DNA from: Nostoc sp. CHAB 5834
Lineage (GTDB): Bacteria; Cyanobacteriota; Cyanobacteriia; Cyanobacteriales; Nostocaceae
Length of the DNA stretch: 12,788 nucleotides
Assembly: GCA_020829485.1 (NCBI GenBank)
Contig: JAIVFU010000154.1
Location: 1 to 12,788 of the forward strand
Direction: 5' to 3'
Positions within the stretch are counted from its first letter, which is position 1. Each line of letters opens with the position of its first letter. Shown here piece after piece: positions 7,023 through 12,788 of the stretch. A program made the position numbers and the translations under genes. The notes beneath the pieces were generated by a model. The model made no database searches and was not told the DNA's origin. It was given only the letters and a program-made list of their open reading frames with translations.

Positions 7023-8048
7023 ATGCACGAACCTGGGAGTCCTCTTATGTTCGACGCCAAGCCCCCTCTTCATCGGGGGGAGCCCCAGCCCCTCGTCTTC
7101 CCCAAGACACCTTCTACCAGCAGGGCCCCGAGCCCTGCTCCTGTTTCCATGCCGAGTGCTTCGACCCGACCCGAGCCTGGAGCCCTCGTGTTTCCAGAAA
7201 AACGCGCGAATTCGAGCGCTGCGCCAACGGCGGAGCCGAAAGCTATCAGCTTTCAAGAGCACCCGACCTCAACGCCCGCGGTGTCCGAAAACCCCTCCCC
7301 CGAACCGGTAAAGCAGCCGAGTCCATTGGTGTTTCCGGCCGCACCACAGCCTTCCGCCGCCTCTTCCGGACTCTCTCCCGGTCGCCCCGCTTTTTCGACA
7401 TCGAACCATCCGTTGCACAGCACAGTTCTTGCCAAGGCCCGAGAAATAGGTGACAGCTCGTTCGCTCCGAATGAAGCGCGGATTGACCGACTTGTCAGCG
7501 AGTTGCTCCCGCTGAAGACCGAGGTTATCGAAAACTATGGCCAGCACATGCTGGAGCAGCTTCGCCTGAATAGCGAGCACGCCAACCGTGTCGTGAAGGA
7601 CTTCAATGACCTGAAGTCTGCAGAAGCGCTTGAATCCGTACTGAAAGCGGTGCAGCCTAAGCCCTCCGTCAAGGGGCGGGTGCTTTCACTGCTCGGGGTG
7701 CCTGCACCGCGGCCGGAAGTTACGTTAACAGTGCTTCGGCCACAATTGCAAGACATCCTGCGCCGCATACGGACCGTGGCGCCTGAAGTGGACTCGGACC
7801 GAGAGCGAATTTCCGCGTTGCTACTCGCTTTGCGTAGTACCTCTGAAGTCTCAGGCACCCCGCAGGACCTGGGGCTTGAGAGGGCCATTAACCAACGACT
7901 ACGAACTCTTTTGGCCGCACTTCAACTCGCGTCCATGCTTCCAGCACAACTGAAGTCAACGGAAAGCCTGATTTCTCAGCACCTGGCCGAATGTGACCGG
8001 CTCAATACTATTGCGATAGCTGCGTCTCAGCTTTCCGCCAAAGCATAG
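7023..8048 (+). CDS. Proline-rich protein with repeated LVFP motif and helical C-terminus
   Basis: The 341-residue protein is not recognised as a named family. The first ~130 residues are Pro/Ser/Ala-rich and disordered in appearance, with a short motif repeated at intervals: QPLVFP at 22-27, GALVFP at 53-58, KAISFQ at 73-78 (degenerate) and SPLVFP at 100-105. From about 130 to 340 it is predicted helical and rich in Leu, Arg and Glu. The stretch ALESVLKAVQPKPSVKGRV followed by LSLLG (202-225) resembles the LDPKDMKSKGLIGRIFG segment of the TelA protein upstream, which suggests a diverged TelA-like domain. It could be a tethered partner whose LVFP motifs bind other Ter proteins; this is inference. 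The start is uncertain: GGAG at 7009-7012 fits ATG 7023 loosely, while GGGAG at 7035-7039 fits ATG 7047 better. It follows terD by 30 bases, in operon-like spacing. Confidence 0.75.
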   Translation: MHEPGSPLMFDAKPPLHRGEPQPLVFPKTPSTSRAPSPAPVSMPSASTRPEPGALVFPEKRANSSAAPTAEPKAISFQEHPTSTPAVSENPSPEPVKQPSPLVFPAAPQPSAASSGLSPGRPAFSTSNHPLHSTVLAKAREIGDSSFAPNEARIDRLVSELLPLKTEVIENYGQHMLEQLRLNSEHANRVVKDFNDLKSAEALESVLKAVQPKPSVKGRVLSLLGVPAPRPEVTLTVLRPQLQDILRRIRTVAPEVDSDRERISALLLALRSTSEVSGTPQDLGLERAINQRLRTLLAALQLASMLPAQLKSTESLISQHLAECDRLNTIAIAASQLSAKA

Positions 8049-8120
8049 GCAGGTTGTTTAGCCGAGTAGCCGCCTCTCCCGTCTGTTACTACACTTTCAA
8101 GGACAACAAGAAAGACAGCT

Positions 8121-8546
8121 ATGACCACGGACGAACTCGGCTCAGGACTGGAAATGCTTCTTGCAAGCCCGCAGATGACTACCTCCGCAAATTTCGCGGA
8201 CTACGACACCTGCGCTCCACATGTTTGCTGTGGCTGGATGGACCTTCATGAGGACCTCGGCTTCGGTGTAACGAAAGAGTCCCCCTACTTCTCTTTCAGA
8301 GCGAAATACTGGGACCCTGACGCATACCTGGTGGCCACGAATGCAAATGACGATTTCTACCTTGTCCCTCGCACCACGGAAGTGGTCACCATCGACGCAA
8401 CGAAGCCACACGCACTGTTGCCGAAAGAAATGGCAATGCTGTTGATTGCAACCCAAGACCCCGACCAAGAGGGCGAAATGGTGACATATCGCACTGCTCC
8501 CAAATTAGTTTGGGACTGGATAGACCTCCCTGCCGCAGCAGCTTAA
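8121..8546 (+). CDS. Uncharacterised 141-residue protein of the Ter block
   Basis: The family is not recognised. The protein is acidic, soluble and without membrane segments. Features are a cysteine group CAPHVCC at 31-37, an aromatic stretch SPYFSFRAKYWDPDAYLV at 54-71, and a beta-rich middle (TTEVVTIDA). A Leu-rich segment, LLPKEMAMLLIA, lies at 99-110. The three closely spaced cysteines plus His34 could bind a metal, but no known zinc motif is matched. The codon use is like that of the neighbours and the frame is free of stops. It lies 72 bases after the LVFP protein and 22 bases before the next gene. The start has only a weak purine run (GAAAG at 8110-8114) upstream; a better AAGGA at 8099-8103 is too far away. 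Confidence 0.65.
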   Translation: MTTDELGSGLEMLLASPQMTTSANFADYDTCAPHVCCGWMDLHEDLGFGVTKESPYFSFRAKYWDPDAYLVATNANDDFYLVPRTTEVVTIDATKPHALLPKEMAMLLIATQDPDQEGEMVTYRTAPKLVWDWIDLPAAAA

Positions 8547-8568
8547 CTTCAATCTCTCCGAAAGCGAC

Positions 8569-8784
8569 ATGTACACAATGAACTCATCCAAAAACCAAGG
8601 TTCTCCGACCGGACGGCTGTGTTCACCAGAACCCAAATTTCAGGACATTCCCACCGGGAATCGGAAACTCGCCGAGGTGCTCAGCCTGGGACACTTGGCG
8701 TATGAACGGGCTCAGGTAGCATCCAACGCCGACTACTCAAAACTTGAAGCGAGGGTAGCCGCCTACAGCCTCTCTCCCAAGTAA
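8569..8784 (+). CDS. Small uncharacterised protein (71 residues)
   Basis: This short frame lies in operon spacing after the 141-residue gene and ends just before a strong terminator, which supports it as a real last gene. The sequence has a loose N-terminal half and a probable helix in the second half (about 33-66, from KLAEVLSLGHLAYERAQ onward). No known motif, signal or membrane segment was seen. Two starts are possible, ATG 8569 and ATG 8578; neither has a strong Shine-Dalgarno, though a GAAAG lies before the first. Function is unknown; position suggests an accessory part of the same operon. Confidence 0.55.
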   Translation: MYTMNSSKNQGSPTGRLCSPEPKFQDIPTGNRKLAEVLSLGHLAYERAQVASNADYSKLEARVAAYSLSPK

Positions 8785-8790
8785 TTCATA

Positions 8791-8824
8791 GCCCCCGACA
8801 GTGATGTTGGGGGTTTTTCTTTTA
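8791..8824 (+). terminator. Rho-independent terminator of the Ter operon
   Basis: CCCCCGACA at 8792-8800 pairs with TGTTGGGGG at 8805-8813 (one G-T pair) around a four-base GTGA loop. It is followed directly by five T residues, a C and four more T residues. It lies seven bases after the last stop codon and closes the plus-strand block. Confidence 0.88.
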
Positions 8825-8883
8825 AAGGCTCAGTGGCATCAGACACTGGGCCTACATTTTTTAGCCGAGACAGCAATATGCAC

Positions 8884-8916
8884 AAAAAAGTGCGGGTAGA
8901 AAACCCGCACTTTTTG
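8884..8916. terminator. Bidirectional terminator between convergent operons
   Basis: A perfect 13-base inverted repeat, AAAAAGTGCGGGT at 8885-8897 and its complement at 8903-8915, encloses a five-base loop. With A residues on one side and T residues on the other, it works as a terminator in both directions. On the minus strand it comes four bases after the stop of the 275-residue gene, so that operon is its main user; on the plus strand it would stop read-through from the Ter operon. Confidence 0.88.
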
Positions 8917-8919
8917 AAA

Positions 8920-9747
8920 TCAAAATGTGAGCGGCAGTAGCATCTGTTTCGGCATTTCATCCGGAAAGATACGCAGCAACTCCTTCTCCAATTCTCGGCA
9001 TCGGTTGAACGCGCCACTGTTTGCATCTTCCAGTTCGGATTTTGCAGCAAGGCAAGCGGCCGACACCCCTCGAAATCCACCGCCAGAAGGAGGAGTCCAA
9101 AGTTCATAGACTCGTTCATCCAACGTGAGCCGGCGAGCTGTAGCTCGCGCTCTTTCAGCTTTGGGCGTCAGGAATGTGGCGACTTCCTCAGGGCTCGGCA
9201 TTTGGGGCTCAATTTTGAGCTCAAATACGGCCGCCTGGTCGTCCACTGCGGTCCATGCACGCTTTCGCGATAGCCACGCTTGTCTGGAAACATCTTCAGG
9301 GGCATCAGTGTTGTCGTAGTAGGAAAAGTCAACAACGCCAGGCTGAGAGCAGAGGTACTCCCAAGCCTTGGTACGTTCTTCAACCACACGAGCAACAACG
9401 CGATGCCCTGAGGGCCTAACGTAAAGTTGGATGGCAATACTGCAGTCGATTTCCGGGTCCCGGTACACCGACTGTCGCAGTTCGTCCAAATCTTTGTACA
9501 GACCGTGGACTGCAACGCGGTAAGGCGCTTGCCCCGCTAGGCTTGCAGTTTCCTCACCCAGAGGGCCGCCTATGGCCCTCGCGATAGCGAAGTCATCAGC
9601 AACTTGGCAGACCCGAGTTGCCAACACGTTCGCTAATGCAGAGTTGGCCAAGCCCTGAAGATGCTGTTTCTCTGCGGCTAGGAGCCTGAAGGTTTGCTTC
9701 AGCCCCCCGCCTGCAAAAGCAAGGCCCTGGTACACCTTGATGGACAT
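8920..9747 (-). CDS. Uncharacterised 275-residue protein, phage/plasmid-like
   Basis: No catalytic family is recognised. The protein begins MSIKVYQGLAFAGGGLKQTF and is soluble. Helices predominate in the first ~70 residues, followed by mixed strands (IDCSIAIQLYVRP at 100-112, QAAVFELKIEPQ at 171-182). The segment DFSYYDNTDAPEDVSRQAWL at 140-159 is reminiscent of uncharacterised proteins seen in large phages and plasmids, where a similar YxNTDxPEdVSxxxW pattern recurs; this is recalled by eye and unverified. It starts three bases after the MazG-like gene stops, so the two form an operon and may act together. The terminator directly follows its stop. The frame is uninterrupted and the codon use matches that of its neighbours. 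Confidence 0.72.
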   Translation of the reverse strand: MSIKVYQGLAFAGGGLKQTFRLLAAEKQHLQGLANSALANVLATRVCQVADDFAIARAIGGPLGEETASLAGQAPYRVAVHGLYKDLDELRQSVYRDPEIDCSIAIQLYVRPSGHRVVARVVEERTKAWEYLCSQPGVVDFSYYDNTDAPEDVSRQAWLSRKRAWTAVDDQAAVFELKIEPQMPSPEEVATFLTPKAERARATARRLTLDERVYELWTPPSGGGFRGVSAACLAAKSELEDANSGAFNRCRELEKELLRIFPDEMPKQMLLPLTF

Positions 9748-9750
9748 GGT

Positions 9751-10344
9751 TCAGGCAGCGTTAGGCAGCAACCGATTCCGACGCCATTTGTTCAGCTTGG
9801 TTTCGACGATTTTTGGGACCATCACATTGCGGTCGTCGCCGAGAGGCAACCCAGGAATTTCGGCCCTAAAAAGCATTGCGCAAATGGCCGAGTGCAACTG
9901 CAAAAGCGAGTCTGGCAACCTTTTCTTGTTGTTTGTGAGGTAGTCGCCCCATACGTTGCCCAGTGCGCTGGCGCAATGTCCGAAGCTGAACATGATGTCG
10001 GAACGGAGAAAGTCCCCCGACAGGTGGAAGTCCAGCAGCGCATTGAGCTCATCACGGATGTCCTCCAGGGGGAGTTGATTCGCCATTGCGTTCTGAACGA
10101 CAAGGTCCACGCTGACGATGTAAGCGTCAACGATTTCTTCCAGCACGTCATTCGAAGACTTGCCTTTGTGGTTGCTGCTGGTGAGGTCAAGGTAGGCCTC
10201 ATTGATTTCGCCGTATTCCTCGGAGAATTTCAGGATTCGGCGGTCCAGGGCGTTTTGAGGGCTGCTCATCGCAGTGTCAAAAATCGGGTTGAGGATGAGG
10301 GCGCGCTGTAGAGAGTGAACTTGAGTATTCATTGCTTTTTCCAT
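9751..10344 (-). CDS. MazG-like nucleotide pyrophosphohydrolase
   Basis: From the chosen ATG at 10344 the protein has 197 residues and is all-helical. It carries the metal-binding pattern of all-alpha NTP pyrophosphatases (MazG / dUTPase-2 type): EEYGE at 42-46, then EEIVD at 69-73 after a gap of about 22 residues, giving the paired acidic clusters that bind Mg2+. The family hydrolyses a nucleoside triphosphate to the monophosphate and pyrophosphate; phage and plasmid members clean dNTP pools or alter alarmone levels. The substrate here is unknown. The start is set by AAAGGA (plus-strand 10353-10358) eight bases upstream; an upstream in-frame TTG at 10374 was not used. It heads a two-gene operon and faces a divergent HTH gene across a palindrome. 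The C-terminal ~120 residues extend beyond the catalytic core and are unassigned. Confidence 0.8.
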   Translation of the reverse strand: MEKAMNTQVHSLQRALILNPIFDTAMSSPQNALDRRILKFSEEYGEINEAYLDLTSSNHKGKSSNDVLEEIVDAYIVSVDLVVQNAMANQLPLEDIRDELNALLDFHLSGDFLRSDIMFSFGHCASALGNVWGDYLTNNKKRLPDSLLQLHSAICAMLFRAEIPGLPLGDDRNVMVPKIVETKLNKWRRNRLLPNAA

Positions 10345-10375
10345 AGTTGTGGTCCTTTTCTGTGTAGCGACCAAG

Positions 10376-10426
10376 CCTATACACTGCAGGTAGTTTTGAA
10401 ACTACTTCACTTTCTACAATTGACCA
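10376..10426. promoter_or_regulatory. Divergent promoter region
   Basis: Between the MazG-like and HTH genes, TACAAT at 10415-10420 is a good plus-strand -10 box (5/6), and the complement of 10376-10381 reads TATAGG, a possible minus-strand -10. Neither has a good -35 hexamer. The palindrome falls where both -35 boxes would lie. The assignment rests on these boxes only. Confidence 0.35.
10390..10405. promoter_or_regulatory. Palindromic operator candidate
   Basis: GTAGTTT at 10390-10396 and its perfect complement AAACTAC at 10399-10405 are separated by two bases. A 16-base two-fold symmetric site of this sort, in the middle of a divergent gap and next to an HTH gene, is the usual form of an operator for a dimeric repressor. 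Confidence 0.5.
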
Positions 10427-10452
10427 TGCTTTTCGGCGGGCGCATTCCTACA

Positions 10453-10818
10453 ATGGAGGCTCAACAGCATCAAGCGTCTATGCCAATTACCTACAAAGAA
10501 CTTGTCCGCAGCCACATCCAGAATGTCCTGGAAAAGGGCGTCACCCAGCGGGACCTGGCCGTCAAACTAGGGCTGAACGAGCAGTCCCGCAACTTCATCA
10601 GCATGGTGCTGAGCGACGCCTACCCGGAGCAGCTGCTCCCGATTGGAAGGCTTCCAGCGCTCAGCCGAGTCTGTGGATTGACTTGCCACGAGTCCTTGCA
10701 ACTGGTTAAAGCGCTCGTCAACTCTCGCGCAAAGAAAGGCGTACAGCTGGACAGCGCCGTTCTTGAATGGATGCTCTCTTGCAATGAGTCCGCCACGAAA
10801 GTCCCGCATGCCAGCTAA
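10453..10818 (+). CDS. Small HTH (Cro/XRE-like) DNA-binding protein
   Basis: From ATG 10453 the protein has 121 residues. A helix-turn-helix of the Cro/C1 type is readable at 31-54: TQRDLAVKLGL is the first helix and turn, and NFISMVLS the recognition helix. A further helical pair (LLPIGRLPALSRVCGLTCHESLQLVKALV, 61-89) completes a lambda-repressor-like fold. It is probably a transcriptional regulator of the divergent MazG-like operon and of itself, through the palindrome at 10390-10405; this is an inference from position. The start is uncertain: an in-frame ATG at 10426 lies five bases after a TACAAT box and could give a leaderless transcript, while ATG 10453 has no clear Shine-Dalgarno. The gene overlaps the next one by 11 bases. 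Confidence 0.72.
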   Translation: MEAQQHQASMPITYKELVRSHIQNVLEKGVTQRDLAVKLGLNEQSRNFISMVLSDAYPEQLLPIGRLPALSRVCGLTCHESLQLVKALVNSRAKKGVQLDSAVLEWMLSCNESATKVPHAS

Positions 10819-11509
10819 CTCCAGCCTCAGCACAGCTCAGCTCTTGGAGACGTATTGGGCTCGGTTTAAGCAGACATACGCCACCCGGTATCCGGAAGCC
10901 CCAGCCTTGACCAAGAAGGCGGTTTCATCCTGGCTGCCGGCTGATTCTCACGCCTTCGCCCGGTGGACAAACCATGACGCACACCAAAAAGGCCAACACA
11001 ACTGGAGGGTCCCTCTGTGTCGCATATTTGACGTGGCAGCCCTTCTGGAGTGCGCTCAGCACGAGGTGGATGCGCTGATGGCAACGAGACTGCAGGAGGC
11101 CCAGCTTGCCCACGAGCGAACCGATGGTCTCCATGTGGCCCAGTGGCTTCAGCCTCACTTGAAGGAGCTGAGCGTCCGGCCAGAACTCGACCAGCAAGAG
11201 GAGCTCGTGCTCAAAGCATTCCGAGAAGCGCGCGCCGCTGCGGTGCCTGGCGCGGAGTTCGGCCAATTTTCAGAGAAAAGCGTCGGTGCTTTGGAGGCGC
11301 TCATGCGCGAGTGGTGGAGCGCGGAGGCTGCGGCCATGAGTCTTCAGGAGCCGCCCTCTCCGCCTGAATCTGACACAGAGGGGCAGAAAGCGCGGTTCCT
11401 GTCAGCAGCCAGGCGGAACCTGGAGGAGCGACGGGCGCCCAACACGCCTGAGGCTCGACACAAGCAACTTCACAACCTGCGCAAAGTGCTGGCCAACCGA
11501 CTCACATAG
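10808..11509 (+). CDS. Possible second regulator, HTH-like N-terminus and charged helical tail
   Basis: This 233-residue soluble protein is not recognised by name. Its N-terminal ~100 residues follow the same rhythm as the preceding HTH protein: the segment WRVPLCRIFDVAALLECAQH plus EVDALMATRL (66-95) lines up with LLPIGRLPALSRVCGL plus ESLQLVKALV there. It may be a diverged, tandem copy or a related fold that binds DNA or the first protein. The rest (100-233) is charged, Ala/Glu/Arg-rich and helical, with a Pro-rich break at about 180-190. The start at 10808 gives an 11-base overlap with the upstream gene; ATG 10784 is an alternative and neither has a good Shine-Dalgarno, fitting translational coupling. 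The downstream gap shows no clear terminator before the convergent gene. Confidence 0.65.
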   Translation: MPANSSLSTAQLLETYWARFKQTYATRYPEAPALTKKAVSSWLPADSHAFARWTNHDAHQKGQHNWRVPLCRIFDVAALLECAQHEVDALMATRLQEAQLAHERTDGLHVAQWLQPHLKELSVRPELDQQEELVLKAFREARAAAVPGAEFGQFSEKSVGALEALMREWWSAEAAAMSLQEPPSPPESDTEGQKARFLSAARRNLEERRAPNTPEARHKQLHNLRKVLANRLT

Positions 11510-11561
11510 AAAAAACCGACTCAGCACCTAACGGTACCGAATCGGAGTGGAATGAAGATGC

Positions 11562-12176
11562 TCAGATGCCCCACACCTCGCGCCTCGCACTGTTCATCAA
11601 CGCCTTGTCATAGACAGGGTCGCTGGCTACCAGTGTCATGTCCTTTGGCCGCAGCATGTAGTTTTGGCCTACGCAGAGGTCAGGCACGGCTCCGTAGTCG
11701 TTGAGGAACGTGTTCAAGTCTCGGAGAAACGCCTCGTATGACAAAGGGAGCCCCGGTAGCCCCTCAAGGGACTCAGGAAACAGCGATGGGGTGTTGATTC
11801 GGCACTGCTTGTTAATCCTCCGCATCATCGTGTTCAACGCACGGCGAGCGGAACAAAAAGGCATAGGGGCCAGCCGTTCCACCTCGACCAAGTAGAGGTC
11901 CTTGCCGCAGCTGGTGGCCCCTACAATCCCGAAGTCGTTGATGACTTTAGGCTTGTGAGCGTGACGCTCAAGGTAAAGCTCGGTCAGGTAACAGTAGTGC
12001 TGCTTGTCGACCGTCAACTTGAAGACTGAGTCTTCTTTGCTATCAGCAGAGGGGGTGTCATTCGCAAAAACTGCGCTGAAGGTTCCACGCGCCAGGAGGG
12101 GCCGACCTTTAATACACTTGTGATGAGCGGTAACCGCCTTTACACCGGAGTCTTGGAGCATAAGCACACGAAACAT
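11562..12176 (-). CDS. Small degenerate protein-kinase-like protein, phage type
   Basis: The 204-residue protein keeps the skeleton of a protein kinase in reduced form. RGTFSAVF at 30-37 resembles a glycine loop with only one glycine. VFKLTVD at 51-57 supplies a strand-3 Lys53. Glu66 or Glu70 could be the helix-C glutamate. DLYLVEVERL at 93-102 fits the hinge. DLCVGQNYMLRPKDMTLVASDPV (166-188) matches the catalytic loop and metal site, where Asp166, Asn172 and Asp186 stand for the HRD Asp, Asn and DFG Asp, and DP replaces DFG. Short kinases with DLHxxN and DP motifs occur in T7-like and other phages. The usual His of DLH is Cys here, so activity is uncertain. AAAGGA (plus-strand 12184-12189) seven bases upstream supports the ATG at 12176. 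Confidence 0.6.
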   Translation of the reverse strand: MFRVLMLQDSGVKAVTAHHKCIKGRPLLARGTFSAVFANDTPSADSKEDSVFKLTVDKQHYCYLTELYLERHAHKPKVINDFGIVGATSCGKDLYLVEVERLAPMPFCSARRALNTMMRRINKQCRINTPSLFPESLEGLPGLPLSYEAFLRDLNTFLNDYGAVPDLCVGQNYMLRPKDMTLVASDPVYDKALMNSARREVWGI

Positions 12177-12190
12177 GAGGATGTCCTTTA

Positions 12191-12206
12191 GAAGAATTAC
12201 TTCTTC
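12191..12206. repeat. Short inverted repeat upstream of the kinase-like gene
   Basis: GAAGAA at 12191-12196 and TTCTTC at 12201-12206 form a perfect 6-base inverted repeat with a four-base spacer. It sits just upstream of the ribosome binding site of the minus-strand kinase-like gene, so it could be an operator or a small leader hairpin. It is short enough to be chance. Confidence 0.3.
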
Positions 12207-12293
12207 GTATAGGCATCCATCAGCTCAGAAAGAGCGACGGCTCAGGGGGAGTGGCCCGCGCTGGCCGGGCTTGGCTGCTACGTCCGGTGGCGG

Positions 12294-12788
12294 TTAACTT
12301 GATTGCTTTCCAATTTCAGAGGCGACTTTTTGGGCGTCGGCCACCGCCGTTCTAAGCACTAGAAGCTGGTCCATCGCGTCTTCAAAAATCTCATCAAGGG
12401 TCCAGTCCTTCCGGGGAACCCGGGGCATGCCCTCAAAAATCGCCTTCATTCTGGCATGGAGCTCCGGGAAGGCCTCCTGCATCTCTTCTTCCGAAAAACC
12501 GGGAAAGTTCGTGACATCGAAGGCGTGCCCGTAATCCCAGCCATACCAGAACCACCCCTCCTCCCAGGGAGAGCCCGGCAAGCCCCACTTACGAAAATTG
12601 ATACCCCAGTGGCAGTCGAAATTCAACTCATCTAGGTCCGCCAGGGGGTTGTCCTTGCGCACGCCCAGGTACGCACACCAACAAAAGTCCGACCTGCGCA
12701 CGAGCACCCGAAATCCGGTCTCTGAGTCGATGAACTCCCTCTTCGCATCCAGCGGTGCGTTTCGGAGAGTGAGGGGGAGGGAGGGTTC
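12294..12788 (-). CDS. Uncharacterised Trp-rich phage/plasmid family protein (partial)
   Basis: The frame stays open from the stop at 12294 to the right edge, so the N-terminus is cut; 164 residues are visible and the GTG at 12707 is likely internal. Upstream codons read REFIDSETGFRVLVRRSDFC, a sensible continuation. DFCWCAYLGVRKDNPLAD, then a DCHWGINF segment, then WFWYGWDYGHAFD follow the pattern GYVGVPxGHPL - VHGGLTY - WWFGFDxAHAGD of a small uncharacterised family that is common in phages and plasmids; that recognition is from memory of the pattern. The C-terminal ~60 residues are helical and acidic. Function is unknown. The 117-base gap to the next gene holds a GC-rich hairpin (12254-12270) without a T-tract and no convincing promoter. 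Confidence 0.65.
   Translation of the reverse strand, partial: EPSLPLTLRNAPLDAKREFIDSETGFRVLVRRSDFCWCAYLGVRKDNPLADLDELNFDCHWGINFRKWGLPGSPWEEGWFWYGWDYGHAFDVTNFPGFSEEEMQEAFPELHARMKAIFEGMPRVPRKDWTLDEIFEDAMDQLLVLRTAVADAQKVASEIGKQSS

Noticed and set aside
9694..10311. Plus-strand open frame of 205 codons
   Set aside because: It lies opposite the MazG-like gene, whose motifs and ribosome binding site are convincing.
10315..10452. Longer N-terminus for the HTH protein
   Set aside because: It would run through the divergent promoter region, the palindrome and the start of the MazG-like gene, and the added residues are unlike a protein domain.
10414..10454. Direct repeat CTACAAT at 10414 and 10448 as paired binding sites
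   Set aside because: Seven bases is short, the second copy overlaps a start codon, and the spacing of 34 bases is not in register with the palindrome.
12254..12270. GC-rich hairpin GCCCG/CGGGC as a terminator
   Set aside because: No T-tract follows on either strand, so it is not a standard Rho-independent terminator.
1..12788. CRISPR array, tRNA, rRNA, insertion sequence or attachment site
   Set aside because: No regularly spaced repeats, tRNA-like cloverleaf, transposase frame or flanking direct repeats were seen on either strand by reading; a tRNAscan and IS search would settle it.

Overview
The window looks like a mobile or accessory segment (large plasmid, integrative element or island) of a GC-rich proteobacterium. 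Protein similarity recalled by eye points to Betaproteobacteria such as Burkholderiales, but this is an inference. Every gene named here was recognised from motifs, not from a search.

Positions 1-8784 are one plus-strand block carrying a Ter stress-response system. Its first half (1-3301) encodes the enzymes that comparative genomics has linked to a Ter-associated nucleoside-like metabolite: the C-terminus of a TRSP-domain phosphoribosyltransferase, a HAD phosphatase, a second phosphoribosyltransferase with a PELOTA-type RNA-binding tail, and a CitE/HpcH-like lyase. The first three overlap by ATGA, so they are probably translationally coupled. After a 114-bp gap with a possible terminator comes the membrane and scaffold half: a TelA-family helical protein (3416-4555), a vWA protein with a MIDAS motif (4594-5340), a ten-helix TerC-family (DUF475-like) membrane protein (5353-6375) and TerD (6420-6992). 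The block ends with three uncharacterised genes: a proline-rich protein with a repeated LVFP motif and a possible TelA-like tail (7023-8048), a 141-residue protein (8121-8546) and a 71-residue protein (8569-8784), closed by a strong terminator.

A second, bidirectional terminator-type hairpin separates this block from a convergent minus-strand pair (8920-10344): a MazG-like nucleotide pyrophosphohydrolase and, 3 bases downstream, an unrecognised protein. Facing away from this pair is a plus-strand pair (10453-11509), a small Cro/XRE-like HTH protein overlapping a second possible regulator. The 108-bp divergent gap holds a perfect 7+7 inverted repeat that is a good operator candidate.

The right end (11562-12788) has two minus-strand genes of phage or plasmid flavour: a small degenerate protein-kinase-like protein, and a partial protein of a tryptophan-rich family common in phages and plasmids, cut by the window edge.

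The picture is of a membrane-anchored, metal-responsive Ter complex (TerC, TerD, vWA, TelA) tied to a phosphoribosyl-based metabolite pathway, next to nucleotide-pool and regulatory genes typical of phage-like accessory DNA. No tRNA, rRNA, insertion sequence or CRISPR array was seen. No gene-free stretch exceeds about 140 bases.
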